NCBI RefSeq assembly: GCF_001556045.1 | Contig: NZ_LSIC01000219.1 | Location: 11,003 to 75,002 of the forward strand | DNA: 64,000 nucleotides | Source of the DNA: Bradyrhizobium sp. CCH5-F6 | GTDB lineage: Bacteria > Pseudomonadota > Alphaproteobacteria > Rhizobiales > Xanthobacteraceae | Direction: 5' to 3' | Part shown: one piece after another, positions 9,094 through 18,045 of the stretch | Numbering within the stretch: the stretch's first letter is position 1 | How the letters are laid out: every line of letters begins with the position of its first letter | Notes under the pieces: model-generated | The model's database searches: none | Told to the model about the DNA's origin: nothing | The model's input: the letters and a program-made list of their open reading frames with translations, nothing else | Position numbers and translations under genes: made by a program

Positions 9094-11595
9094 ATGCTGG
9101 ACGCCCGATCGCAGGACGGAAGGCCGCCGTTGGCACGCAAGGCACGCAAATCAGGCCGGGATAAACCGAGGGGGCTTGCCCGAGCGCCATCCCCGGCTTC
9201 GCAGTCGCCGAAGCACGCTGGGCAAAGTGCCTCGCGGTTGCCGATGCGCCGAATCTGGATTGCCGTCGCTGCGGCTGCCGTATTCGCTTTTGGCGTCGCC
9301 TTCCAGTTTCTCAGTCATCGCCACCCAGTCTCGCAGACCCAACCGTCATCCGCCGCGGCCTATGTCGGGAGCGACACCTGCGCAGGCTGCCACCAGGCCG
9401 AAGCACAATCGTGGGCCGCCTCGCAGCACAAGGCGGCGATGCAGCACGCCACCGACAAGACCGTGCTCGGCAACTTCAATGATGCGAGTTTCGAATATTA
9501 CGGCGTGCGTTCACGCTTCTTCCGCAAGGACGGAAAATTCCTGGTCGAGACCGACGGCGCCGACGGCAGCCTTTCCGAGTTCGAGGTCAAGTACACTTTC
9601 GGCCTCGATCCGCTGCAGCAATATCTCGTCGCGTTCCCGGATGGGCGCGTCCAGGCACTGCCGATCGCATGGGACAGTCGGCCGCAAGACAAGGGCGGCC
9701 AGCGCTGGTTTCACCTTTCGCCCGATGAAGCCATCAAGCATGACGATATCCTGCACTGGACCAAGCTGAACCAGAACTGGAATTTCATGTGCGCGGAGTG
9801 CCACTCCACCGGCCTGCGCAAGAACTACGACGCCGCAAGAGATCGCTTTTCGACGACCTGGGCGGAGATCAGCGTCGGCTGCGAGGCCTGTCACGGTCAG
9901 GGCTCGCGCCACGCCGCCTGGGCGCGCGAGCAGCAGAGCTGGTGGCCGTTTGGCAAGCAACAGGACGCCGCCAAGGGCTTGCTGGTGCGTTTCGACGAGC
10001 GGCACCGCATCACCTGGCCGATCGATCCGCAGACCGGAAACGCAACGCGTTCCGCCGAGCCGGCAGTGCTCCGCAAGGAAGTGGAGACCTGCGGTCTCTG
10101 TCACGCACGGCGCGGTGCCTTCGACGAGAATTGGGTTCCCGGCCAATGGCTGTCGCAAACCCATGTCGTCGAGCCGCTCGCGCGCAACACCTATCATGCC
10201 GACGGGCAGATCCGCGATGTCGAGGAGCCCTATAACTATACGCCCTTCAAGCAAGGCAAGATGTTTGCGGCCGGTGTCACCTGCAGCGACTGCCACGAGC
10301 CGCACAGCGCGAAGCTTCGTTTGCCGGGCGAGGGCGTCTGTCTGCAGTGCCATGCGTCCGACAAATATGCCGACGTGAAGCATCGCCAGCACGCCGAGGT
10401 CGGGCCATCGCCGACCTGTATCTCATGTCACATGCCGGTCAGGACCTACATGGTGATCGATACCAGGCACGATCACACCTTCAGGGTCCCGCGTCCCGAT
10501 CTGTCCGTCACCCTCGGAACGCCGAACGCCTGCAACGACTGTCACCGCGACAAGTCACCACAATGGTCGGCGGCAGCCGTCGAGCGATGGTTCGGTCCGC
10601 TCCGGAAGGGCTTCCAGAATTACGGAACGGCATTCCATGCCGCCCGCACCGAACAAGCCGATGCCGCCGCGCTGCTTGCCGTCCTTGCGGCGGATCGCAA
10701 AGCGCCCGCCGTGGCCCGCGCCAGCGCACTCGACGAACTTGCATCGCGCGTGACGCCGGCGAGCATCGCGACGGCCCGTGTCGCGCTGGCCGATCCCGAT
10801 CCGATGGTGCGGATAGGCGCGCTCGACATGCTGGGCAACGTGCCCGTTGATCGGGTCTGGTCCCTCGTGTCCCCGCTGTTGTCCGATCCCGTCCGCGGTG
10901 TCCGCATCAGGGCGGTCTCTCTGCTCGCGGGCGTTCCTTCCGCAAGCCAGCCTCAGCCGGATCGTGCGCGCTTCGATCAGGCGGCAGCGGAGTTCGTCGC
11001 CGCCCAGCGCGCCAATGCCGAGAGACCGGAGGCCCGCACCGCGCTCGGAGATTTCCTCGCGCGGCGCGGAGAGATACAGGAAGCCGAGGCCGAATACAGA
11101 GCGGCCCTCAGGCTGAGCCCGCAATATGCGACGGCAGCGATCAATCTCGCCGATCTCGATCGGCAACGCGGCCGGGACGGCGACGGCGAATCCGTCCTTC
11201 GCGCCGCGCTTGCGAGTTCACCGCGCGACGCGGCGCTGCACCATGCGCTCGGCTTGACGCTGACGAGGCTGAAACGGTCCGAGGACGCGCTCAACGAACT
11301 CCGTCGGGCGACGGAGCTGGAGCCGGACGAGCCGCGTTACGCCTACGTCTACGCCGTCGCGCTGCACTCCGGTGACCGTCGCGGTGAGGCCTTGGACGTC
11401 TTGAAGGAAGCCTTACGCCGTCATCCTAACGACCTCGATATTCTTCAGGCCCTCGTCTCGTTCAACCGAATGACCGGAGATACGGCGTCGGCGCTGAAGT
11501 ACGCGGAACAGCTCGCGACTTTCCGCCCAGCTGACCAGGGTCTTGCGACCCTGATTCAAGAACTTCGCCGAGCCGTCCGGCCCCGCGCAAAGTGA
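9094..11595 (+). CDS. Octaheme c-type cytochrome with HEAT and TPR repeats
   Basis: Counting from ATG 9094 there are eight CxxCH heme motifs: 96-100, 233-237, 263-267, 333-337, 397-401, 416-420, 442-446 and 480-484. A single membrane anchor or uncleaved signal occupies 51-72, after a basic N-tail. The heme region resembles cytochrome c554-type multiheme proteins. It is followed by HEAT-like repeats (about 540-620) and TPR repeats (about 655-815). Electron transfer in the periplasm is likely; partner and substrate are unknown. The start is uncertain: TTG 9130 has a good GGAAGG site, and ATG 9244 begins right at the hydrophobic segment. It lies 131 bases after the DUF1254 gene. Confidence 0.88.
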   Translation: MLDARSQDGRPPLARKARKSGRDKPRGLARAPSPASQSPKHAGQSASRLPMRRIWIAVAAAAVFAFGVAFQFLSHRHPVSQTQPSSAAAYVGSDTCAGCHQAEAQSWAASQHKAAMQHATDKTVLGNFNDASFEYYGVRSRFFRKDGKFLVETDGADGSLSEFEVKYTFGLDPLQQYLVAFPDGRVQALPIAWDSRPQDKGGQRWFHLSPDEAIKHDDILHWTKLNQNWNFMCAECHSTGLRKNYDAARDRFSTTWAEISVGCEACHGQGSRHAAWAREQQSWWPFGKQQDAAKGLLVRFDERHRITWPIDPQTGNATRSAEPAVLRKEVETCGLCHARRGAFDENWVPGQWLSQTHVVEPLARNTYHADGQIRDVEEPYNYTPFKQGKMFAAGVTCSDCHEPHSAKLRLPGEGVCLQCHASDKYADVKHRQHAEVGPSPTCISCHMPVRTYMVIDTRHDHTFRVPRPDLSVTLGTPNACNDCHRDKSPQWSAAAVERWFGPLRKGFQNYGTAFHAARTEQADAAALLAVLAADRKAPAVARASALDELASRVTPASIATARVALADPDPMVRIGALDMLGNVPVDRVWSLVSPLLSDPVRGVRIRAVSLLAGVPSASQPQPDRARFDQAAAEFVAAQRANAERPEARTALGDFLARRGEIQEAEAEYRAALRLSPQYATAAINLADLDRQRGRDGDGESVLRAALASSPRDAALHHALGLTLTRLKRSEDALNELRRATELEPDEPRYAYVYAVALHSGDRRGEALDVLKEALRRHPNDLDILQALVSFNRMTGDTASALKYAEQLATFRPADQGLATLIQELRRAVRPRAK

Positions 11596-11669
11596 GCAAA
11601 GACCGGGAGTAGTGGCTGCTGGGGCTTGGGTCGGCAACCGGTGGCTCGCGCAATGGGTCCACGCCTGAG

Positions 11670-11876
11670 CTACCAATGCACGCTCTGGCTCGGCACGATG
11701 AAGGTCGTCGTGCTCGGCTGTATCGCAAGGCTTCTGGCCAGATACCAGCCTGAACCGAGGACGAGTGCGAGCAGGGCGATGATGGCGAGCAGGTCGATGG
11801 TCCTGGGATCGTGTCCCCTGTGACCGACACTCGGACCGGGCCTGAGGTGAAAATGAGGGCTGATTTTCCAGCGCAT
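11670..11876 (-). CDS. Small single-span membrane protein
   Basis: A 68-residue protein beginning at ATG 11876 with GGAGG 9 bases upstream. One hydrophobic helix (about residues 27-44, DLLAIIALLALVLGSGWYLA) is flanked by a His/Arg/Pro-rich N-terminus and a polar tail. No family recognised. It is convergent with the multiheme cytochrome gene. The strong ribosome-binding site and the clean transmembrane pattern argue that it is real. Confidence 0.6.
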   Translation of the reverse strand: MRWKISPHFHLRPGPSVGHRGHDPRTIDLLAIIALLALVLGSGWYLARSLAIQPSTTTFIVPSQSVHW

Positions 11877-11966
11877 TGTTGTTTCCTCCCGTGGGAGCAT
11901 CAAAACAACGCGGGCGGAAAGGGGCAGTTCCTGTCCGGCAGCGATGCACAGGCATCGCAGCCTTCA

Positions 11967-12299
11967 TCAGGGCGCATTGACCCCGCGCCAGCGGCCGTAG
12001 CGCCAGGGCAGATACCAGCGCGCCCCTTGCGGCGCGGCGTGGGGCACGTTGTCGATACCGGACGTGCCGAAGGGATGGCAGCGGAGCAGGCGCGCGAGCG
12101 TCATCCAGCCGCCCGCCCAAAGGCCGAACCGCTCGATCGCCTCATCGCCGTAGACGGAGCAGGTCGGCAAGTGCCGGCAGTTGTATCCGACCAGGGGTGA
12201 CAATGTATGCCGATACAACCAGATCAGCGCGCGGCCGAATCTGCGCGGCAGCCGGAGCACGCCGGAACTGGAACAGTGCTCGCATGCTGAATGCTTCAT
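11967..12299 (-). CDS. yidD: Membrane protein insertion efficiency factor YidD
   Basis: A 110-residue protein with the conserved YidD core: an amphipathic [11 protein letters not shown] segment, [20 protein letters not shown] with its Cys pair, then RLLRCHPFG. The family is associated with the inner membrane and assists YidC-dependent insertion of proteins. In many bacteria yidD sits between rnpA and yidC; here it is apart from them, as is usual in alphaproteobacteria. The C-terminal tail is Trp/Arg-rich. Start at ATG 12299. Confidence 0.93.
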   Translation of the reverse strand: MKHSACEHCSSSGVLRLPRRFGRALIWLYRHTLSPLVGYNCRHLPTCSVYGDEAIERFGLWAGGWMTLARLLRCHPFGTSGIDNVPHAAPQGARWYLPWRYGRWRGVNAP

Positions 12300-12529
12300 G
12301 TGCGCTTTGCTGCGACGTTAAGCGCCGGATTGCCCGGTTCCGGCGCAGGGAACTGTAAGCTGTTGTTTATGCGCCATATTTTGCGTGCTTTTGGGGGGCA
12401 GTGCAGCAAGAACCTATGGACGAGCTGTATTCCCCCGGATACCATTTTTGTGACGTTCGTGTGTAGACTTATTGAAACGACAAGACGGGGCTTACCTGAA
12501 TCGCTTTGGGGCTTGGGGAAGGGACCAGT

Positions 12530-13429
12530 TTGAAACTCCTGACGTCGCTCAATCTTCGCGGCTGGTTGCTGGTGGGAACCGCCGTTTGTGGAGTTGTGAT
12601 GGCCGGCGCCGTCGCGACTTTCGGGTCGTCGGCCCGGGCGGGCAGCACCCTCGAAGAGCGCAAGCTGCCGATGAAATTCAGCTGGGTCGCCTGCGAGCCG
12701 AACTGCCGCGGCTGGGTCAGCGCGGTCGGTATCATCACCGCCGATACGCCGAGGGAATTCGAAGAGTTTTCGCGTGGACGTCAGCTCGGGGGCGCGACCG
12801 TTGTGCTCGATTCGAGTGGCGGATCCGTCAATGACGCGATCACGCTGGGCCGGCGCTTCCGCAATCTCGGACTCTTGACCACGGTCGGCGTAAGCCTCCG
12901 TGGCGGGCCGTCGACTCGCCCGGCGGTCGCGCCCGAAGCCTATTGCGAATCGATGTGCGTATTCCTGCTGCTGGCCGGCAAGAAGCGCTACGTGCCGGAA
13001 GCCGCCCACGTCCGTGTCCATCAGATCTGGATGGGCGACCGGGCCGACGATGCCAAGGCGGCGAGCTACAGCGCGCAGGATCTGATGATCGTGGAGCGCG
13101 ACATCGGCCGGCTCGCCAAATACACCTTCGACATGGGCGGCACCGGCGACTTGCTGTCGCTCGCGCTCAGCGTTCCGCCCTGGGAAGACCTGCACGAGCT
13201 TGACGCCGGCGAGCTCAAGCTGACCAATCTGGTTACGACCGATCTCGTGGCAGATGTGCTTCCGCATATGGATCTCTCGACGCCGGCAATGGCGGAGCTT
13301 GCGCCGAAGACCCAGGCCAGGTTCGGAGCGGAACCGGAGCAGGGGCAGCCTGCCAAGTCGACCAAGACGGCCGAAGCCCTGGTGCCGACGGGCGGCGTGG
13401 GCGCACCGGCTGCGGCAACGCAGAAGTAA
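12530..13429 (+). CDS. Exported ClpP/crotonase-fold protein (COG3904-like)
   Basis: A 299-residue protein. TTG 12530 is chosen because AAGGGA lies a few bases upstream and the hydrophobic anchor (residues 11-32) then starts properly. The core fits the periplasmic ClpP-like family: LDSSGGSV (94-100) forms the oxyanion-type loop, CESMC (139-143) holds the candidate nucleophile Ser141, and VRVHQI supplies His164. Two further Cys (55 and 59) may form a disulfide. The last 45 residues are Ala/Pro/Lys-rich and probably disordered. Proteolytic activity is inferred from the fold only. The gene stands alone after a 230-bp upstream region. Confidence 0.72.
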   Translation: MKLLTSLNLRGWLLVGTAVCGVVMAGAVATFGSSARAGSTLEERKLPMKFSWVACEPNCRGWVSAVGIITADTPREFEEFSRGRQLGGATVVLDSSGGSVNDAITLGRRFRNLGLLTTVGVSLRGGPSTRPAVAPEAYCESMCVFLLLAGKKRYVPEAAHVRVHQIWMGDRADDAKAASYSAQDLMIVERDIGRLAKYTFDMGGTGDLLSLALSVPPWEDLHELDAGELKLTNLVTTDLVADVLPHMDLSTPAMAELAPKTQARFGAEPEQGQPAKSTKTAEALVPTGGVGAPAAATQK

Positions 13430-13467
13430 GCTCTCCGAATCCGGAATCCAGAAAGTTGTGGCGCAAG

Positions 13468-13499
13468 ATTCCGGCTTCGCCCTTCGGGCGCCCCGGAAT
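13468..13499. repeat. Short intergenic palindrome (CCGGAAT type)
   Basis: ATTCCGG (13468-13474) pairs with CCGGAAT (13493-13499), with an inner CGCCC/GGGCG stem. It lies between the convergent ClpP-like and NifU-like genes and could act as a bidirectional transcript end. A relative is at 15377-15405. Confidence 0.65.
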
Positions 13500-13514
13500 G
13501 GCGCCGGCTTGGGA

Positions 13515-13982
13515 TCAGCCCTGTGCAGCGGCCGGCTGCTTGGTCTCGGCCTTGGCTTTCGCCTCGATCTGGCCGATCGCATCGACCACCGCATCGAAGG
13601 TGAGAAGCGTCGAGGCATGGCGCGCCTTGTAGTCGCGGACGGGCTCGAGGAACTTGATCTCCTCCCATTTGCCTTCAGGAGGCGCGCCGTTCTCCTTCAG
13701 CATCTTGCGAACGGTTTCGCGTAACTCACGGAGTTCGCTCGCAGTCGAGCCGACCACGTGACTTGCCATGATGGATGAAGAGGCCTGACCCAAGGCGCAC
13801 GCCTTCACGTCATGCGCGAAGTCGGTGACGGTATCCCCGTTCATCTTGAGGTCGACCTTCACCGTCGAACCGCACAGCTTGGAGTGGGCAGTGGCGGAGG
13901 CGTCGGGGTCCGACAGCCGCCCGAGGCGCGGAATATTCCCGGCCAGCTCGATGATGCGCTTGTTGTAGATGTCGTTCAGCAT
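13515..13982 (-). CDS. Iron-sulfur cluster scaffold-like protein (IscU/NifU N-terminal family)
   Basis: A 155-residue member of the IscU/NifU N-terminal family. The first cysteine is at 37 (KLCGST) and the second at 62 (KACALGQASSS). The third cluster-ligand position, normally Cys in R-x-x-C, reads RHAS (121-124), so it is absent, and the Asp of the canonical CGD motif is Ser39. It probably binds clusters or metal differently from true IscU, or only transfers them. Such variants are common in Rhizobiales. The tail is Ala/Lys/Gln-rich. It is divergent from folE. Family assignment is confident, the exact role is not. Confidence 0.85.
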   Translation of the reverse strand: MLNDIYNKRIIELAGNIPRLGRLSDPDASATAHSKLCGSTVKVDLKMNGDTVTDFAHDVKACALGQASSSIMASHVVGSTASELRELRETVRKMLKENGAPPEGKWEEIKFLEPVRDYKARHASTLLTFDAVVDAIGQIEAKAKAETKQPAAAQG

Positions 13983-14224
13983 GTGATGGAGTCCAGCACT
14001 TCCGCACCCGATCGGCCTTGGCGGGCGGCGTCCAGGGTCCTATATAGGGTCGGAACTCGCGGAAAAACAGTCCAGCGGTGCGGCGGCGGTGATCCAGAAC
14101 CGTGGCTCCGACGTTATAGCTTGCGGACGTTTCGCCAGGAACTGTTCTCTTCAGGCGTCCGGCGGCTTGGCCGCCCCGTCTGCCGGTGACACTCCGGCCC
14201 CTTAGGCCGTCGAACGGAGTCGAT

Positions 14225-14917
14225 ATGGACGCTGCAATCAAATCCATCCGCCCCAGCAAGCCCTCTGACCGGCAGCCCGAGAGCCGGCCCGCCGAGCTTG
14301 ATCCTGCCGAATTCCTCGCGGCCGCCGTCCGCGCCGACCAGCCGCGCCCCGCGCGTGCCGAAGCGGAAGCGGCTGTGAAGACGCTGCTCGCCTATATCGG
14401 TGAGAACACCGAGCGCGAGGGCCTGCTCGACACGCCGCGTCGCGTGGTCGAGGCCTTCGACGAGCTCTACCAGGGTTACCACCAGTGCCCGGCCGAGGTG
14501 CTCGACCGCACCTTTGGCGAAACCGCCGGCTATGACGATTTCGTCCTGGTGCGCGACATCGAATTCACCTCGCAGTGCGAGCATCACATGATGCCGTTCT
14601 ACGGCAAGGCCCACATCGCCTATACGCCGGTGGAACGCGTCGTCGGCCTGTCCAAGCTTGCGCGCCTGACCGACATCTTCGCCCGCAGGCTCCAGACCCA
14701 GGAGCACCTGACGGCGCAGATCGCCGCCGCCATCGACGAAGTCCTCAAGCCGCGCGGCGTTGCCGTGCTGATCGAGGCCGAGCATACCTGCATGTCGGTG
14801 CGCGGCGTCGCCAAGCATGGCGCCTCCACCTTCACCAGCCGCTTCACCGGCATGTTCCGCGACAATCCGGCGGAGCAGGCCCGTTTCCTGTCCCTGGTGC
14901 GAGGCCTGCAACGCTGA
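14225..14917 (+). CDS. folE: GTP cyclohydrolase I (FolE)
   Basis: A 230-residue enzyme converting GTP to 7,8-dihydroneopterin triphosphate, the first step of tetrahydrofolate synthesis, in the cytoplasm. The zinc ligands Cys118 and His121 lie in QCEHHMMP and Cys189 in [16 protein letters not shown] and the TQE segment complete the active site. ATG 14225 is preceded by GGAG; the first 45 residues are a Pro/Arg-rich extension outside the core. hisI follows 27 bases downstream, so folE and hisI are probably cotranscribed, an arrangement of two mechanistically related cyclohydrolases. Confidence 0.97.
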   Translation: MDAAIKSIRPSKPSDRQPESRPAELDPAEFLAAAVRADQPRPARAEAEAAVKTLLAYIGENTEREGLLDTPRRVVEAFDELYQGYHQCPAEVLDRTFGETAGYDDFVLVRDIEFTSQCEHHMMPFYGKAHIAYTPVERVVGLSKLARLTDIFARRLQTQEHLTAQIAAAIDEVLKPRGVAVLIEAEHTCMSVRGVAKHGASTFTSRFTGMFRDNPAEQARFLSLVRGLQR

Positions 14918-14944
14918 CCTCGCAAGTGAACTCGCGAGGGTCCT

Positions 14945-15367
14945 GTGTCCGCTCACTCTCATGAGATCGAGGAAGGCTTGTCCTTCCAGCCGCGCTTCGA
15001 CGCGAGCGGCCTCGTCACGGTCGTCGTGACCGACGTCGTAACCGGCGACGTGCTCATGGTCGCGCACATGAACGAGGAGGCGCTGCGCAGGACGATTGCG
15101 ACCGGCGATGCCTGGTACTTCAGCCGCTCGCGCAATGCCTTGTGGCGAAAAGGGGAGACCTCCGGTCAGACCCAGCGCGTCGTTGAGATGCGCACCGATT
15201 GCGATCAGGATGCAGTCTGGATCCGCGTCGAACAGATGGGTGCGGCCTGCCACACCGGGCGGCGGTCGTGCTTCTATCGCAAGGTCGAGGCCGAAGGCGG
15301 CGGCGCCAGGCTCGTCTTCGCCGATGCGGAGCGGCTGTTCGATCCGGGCGACGTGTACAAGAAATGA
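14945..15367 (+). CDS. hisI: Phosphoribosyl-AMP cyclohydrolase (HisI)
   Basis: A 140-residue enzyme for the third step of histidine synthesis, opening the purine ring of PR-AMP. The family motifs are intact: [24 protein letters not shown], the magnesium-binding D85-x-D87-x-D89, and zinc Cys102, His103 and Cys109 in CHTGRRSC. It is the monofunctional form without the HisE domain. The start is GTG 14945, with GAGGG upstream. It is cotranscribed with folE and followed by a palindrome at 15377-15405. Confidence 0.96.
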   Translation: MSAHSHEIEEGLSFQPRFDASGLVTVVVTDVVTGDVLMVAHMNEEALRRTIATGDAWYFSRSRNALWRKGETSGQTQRVVEMRTDCDQDAVWIRVEQMGAACHTGRRSCFYRKVEAEGGGARLVFADAERLFDPGDVYKK

Positions 15368-15376
15368 TCTCCGTCG

Positions 15377-15405
15377 TTCCGGGTTCGCGCTGCGCGCCCC
15401 CGGAA
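15377..15405. repeat. Short intergenic palindrome after hisI
   Basis: TTCCGGG (15377-15383) pairs with CCCGGAA (15399-15405), with CGCG/GCGC inside. It is similar to the element at 13468-13499 and 10 bases after the hisI stop, so it may end the folE-hisI transcript. Confidence 0.65.
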
Positions 15406-15453
15406 TGATGGCCACGGCCGAATTAACCCCGCATTAACCATAACTGTCCCACG

Positions 15454-16536
15454 GTGAGACGCACGGGTGCCGAATTGCCGGCGCCGCTCAATGCCGCGCG
15501 GGGCGGGCACGTCATCATGTCGGTCGATAATTCCGGTGCCACGCAGACGGTCGGACTCGATCCGTCGCGGGCGCGTGTTGCCGGCGCGATCAAGCAAGCC
15601 TCGAACATCAGCGGCGTCAGCTTCCAGTACATGCTGACCACTGCCAAGATGGAATCGGATTTCGATCCGACGGCGGGGGCCACGACCTCGTCCGCGCACG
15701 GGCTCTACCAGTTCATCGACCAGACCTGGCTCGGTACGGTGAAGGAGGCGGGCGCCCAGCTCGGCTATGGCAGCTACGCCGAGGCCATCACCAGGACGTC
15801 GTCGGGCACCTACACCGTCGACGATCCCGCGATGAAGCGGTCGATCATGAAGCTGCGCGACGATCCCGAAGCCGCATCCACCATGGCGGCTGCACTGACG
15901 CAGTCGAACAGCTTCAAGCTCACCGGTCTGCTCGGCCGCAGGCCGAGCGACAGCGAGCTCTACATGGCGCATTTCATGGGCGTCGGCGGAGCCGCGAAGC
16001 TCATCGCCAACGCCGAGGACAATCCGCAAGCGGTCGGCGCGCGGCTGTTTCCCAACGCGGCCGCCGCCAATCGATCGATCTTCTACGCCAAGGACGGCCG
16101 CGCGCGCAGCGTGTCAGAGGTCTACTCGGTCCTGGATTCGCGCTATGCCAGCGCGGCAAATTCGAAGGTCACCCGCAGCGCGATGGCGATGTATGGCGGC
16201 ACGCCGTCGACCACTGAAGTTGCGAGCGCCAACGGTGTGCAGCCGACCGCACCGGTGATCGACAATGCCGCCTATCTTCAGACCTTTCCGAACGCACGCG
16301 CCGTAACGCCCGTCAGTGCGACTTCGCCGACGACCGTCGCCGACAACGCGCCGAGCACGCCGGTGTTTCGTTCAATCTATCAGCCCGGTGATGCCACGCA
16401 GCCGGTCTCGACCACGGTGCAGAAATTGTGGGGCAACAATGCCTCGCTGACCTCGGTCGCATCGGCGGCGCCGGATGTGCGTGCGCCGCAGCCGCTCGAT
16501 CTCTTCAGCGATCGTAGCGGTACGTTCTCGAGCTAG
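15454..16536 (+). CDS. Lytic transglycosylase (SLT fold)
   Basis: A 360-residue protein, counting from GTG 15454. The SLT fold shows the catalytic Glu67 in AKMESDFDP and the downstream GLYQF motif (83-87) that contacts peptidoglycan; GRRPSDSELYMAHFMG is also typical. No clear signal peptide is seen, as in transglycosylases exported by the flagellar route, but that link is speculative. The C-terminal third (about 250-360) is low-complexity Ser/Thr/Ala/Pro. ATG 15517 (MSVDNSG) is an equally possible start. Two TTAACC motifs near 15423-15440 may belong to its promoter. Confidence 0.85.
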   Translation: MRRTGAELPAPLNAARGGHVIMSVDNSGATQTVGLDPSRARVAGAIKQASNISGVSFQYMLTTAKMESDFDPTAGATTSSAHGLYQFIDQTWLGTVKEAGAQLGYGSYAEAITRTSSGTYTVDDPAMKRSIMKLRDDPEAASTMAAALTQSNSFKLTGLLGRRPSDSELYMAHFMGVGGAAKLIANAEDNPQAVGARLFPNAAAANRSIFYAKDGRARSVSEVYSVLDSRYASAANSKVTRSAMAMYGGTPSTTEVASANGVQPTAPVIDNAAYLQTFPNARAVTPVSATSPTTVADNAPSTPVFRSIYQPGDATQPVSTTVQKLWGNNASLTSVASAAPDVRAPQPLDLFSDRSGTFSS

Positions 16537-16753
16537 TATCTCCACTCCTGTCCCGGACAAGGCGCGTCGCGAAGCGCGCGCCTCGCTCTGAGAGTCCGGG
16601 CACGGCACGCATCCCGGGCGGCTCTGTTCCCTTAACAAAACGTCAATAATACCAGTCGGTTATGGTGAACGCTTTGTTAAGCGTCGTGGTTTATTTTGTG
16701 TTGCAGGTGACGAGCCGTCACCGTTCTCGTTTGTTGTGTAAGCCGGAAGCAGG

Positions 16754-17929
16754 ATGATCGTTCGGCAGTTCATCAATTGGATCAGGACGGCGCCCGCCGG
16801 CGAGCGGGCCGAAGCAACACGGGCGTTGGCCCGGGCCTGGCTGATCTCGGACCTTTCTACAGACGACCGCATCGCCGCCGAAGGCGCGCTGCTGATGTTG
16901 CTCGACGATCCCTCGCCGCTGGTGCGGCAGGCGATGGCGGAGGCCTTCGCCCGCAGCGCCGAGGCGCCGGCCGCAATTGTCCGCGCGCTCTCGGCAGATC
17001 AGCCGACCGTCGCGCTGCCCGTGCTCGAACATTCTCCGCTTCTGGTCGACGCCGATCTCGTCGATATCGTCGCGACCGGCAACGACGAAGTGCAATGCGC
17101 AGTCGCCCGCCGCATCGCGTTGCCGGTATCGGTCTGCGCTGCCATCGCCGAAGTCGGCTGCGCCGCTGCTGCGCTGGAGCTGATCGAGAACCCTCACGCC
17201 GAGCTCGCGCCGTTCTCCTGGGACCGCATCGTCGAGCGCCACGGCCATCTCGCCGCGATCCGCGAGGCGATGCTGGTGCTGGACGATCTGCCGGCCGCAA
17301 CGCGTGCGGCGTTGGTGGCCAAGCTCTCGGAGACGCTTGCGCAATTCGTCGTGGCGCGGAACTGGCTGAGCGCGGACCGTGCCGAGCGCATCACGATCGA
17401 GGCACGTGACCGCTCCACCATGAATATCGCAGCGCGCTCGCGCGGCGAGGACATGGAGGGCCTGGTCCGGCACCTGCGCATCACCGGCCAGCTTACCGCG
17501 GGGCTGATCCTGCGTGCACTGCTCTCGGGCAATCTCGATCTGTTCGACGCGGCGCTGGCCGAACTGGCCGATCTGCCGCTGCCACGCGTGTCCGCGCTGC
17601 TGCACGAACGCGGCGGCAACAGCCTGCATGCGTTGCTCCGTCGCGCCGGGCTTCCCGAGACGACGTTTGCGGCGTTCCAGGTCGCGCTCGACGCCTGCCA
17701 CGAGCAGGGCTTCGTCGACAGCGACGACGGCGCGGTGCGACTGCGCCGGCGCATGGTCGAGCGCGTGCTCACCCATTGCGAGACCGACCGTGGCGCTACC
17801 CAGCCGCTGATGGTGCTGCTGCGCCGCTTCGCCACCGAATCCGCGCGCGAAGAAGCGCGGCTGTTCTGCGACGAGCTCGTCGCGGACGACGCGGTCGATC
17901 CGGTTTATGATGACCTGATTGCGGCGTAG
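16754..17929 (+). CDS. DUF2336 domain protein
   Basis: A 391-residue cytoplasmic protein made almost wholly of helical, HEAT-like units rich in Ala, Leu and Arg, matching the alphaproteobacterial DUF2336 family. Proteins of this family often lie near two-component or motility genes, and here the convergent neighbours are an HPt protein and a single-domain receiver. ATG 16754 begins MIVRQFINWIRTAP. Catalytic motifs are absent, so a binding or regulatory role is likely. It ends before a strong palindrome at 17947-18024. Confidence 0.82.
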   Translation: MIVRQFINWIRTAPAGERAEATRALARAWLISDLSTDDRIAAEGALLMLLDDPSPLVRQAMAEAFARSAEAPAAIVRALSADQPTVALPVLEHSPLLVDADLVDIVATGNDEVQCAVARRIALPVSVCAAIAEVGCAAAALELIENPHAELAPFSWDRIVERHGHLAAIREAMLVLDDLPAATRAALVAKLSETLAQFVVARNWLSADRAERITIEARDRSTMNIAARSRGEDMEGLVRHLRITGQLTAGLILRALLSGNLDLFDAALAELADLPLPRVSALLHERGGNSLHALLRRAGLPETTFAAFQVALDACHEQGFVDSDDGAVRLRRRMVERVLTHCETDRGATQPLMVLLRRFATESAREEARLFCDELVADDAVDPVYDDLIAA

Positions 17930-17946
17930 CTGGACCCGCAAAAGCT

Positions 17947-18024
17947 GTCATTGCGAGCGCAGCGAAGCAATCCAGACTCTTTCCGCGCAGGGATTCTGGA
18001 TTGCTTCGCTGCGCTCGCAATGAC
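17947..18024. repeat. 78-bp REP-like palindrome, copy 1
   Basis: Two perfectly complementary 28-bp arms (17947-17974 and 17997-18024) enclose a 22-bp loop. The arms begin GTCATTGCGAGC and end GCAATCCA. The copy at 63923-64000 has the same length and differs at only two loop positions. It lies between the convergent DUF2336 and HPt genes and can form a transcript hairpin in both directions. Such elements are widespread in Bradyrhizobium. Confidence 0.9.
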
Positions 18025-18045
18025 GAGACGAGAGACCTGCGAAGC

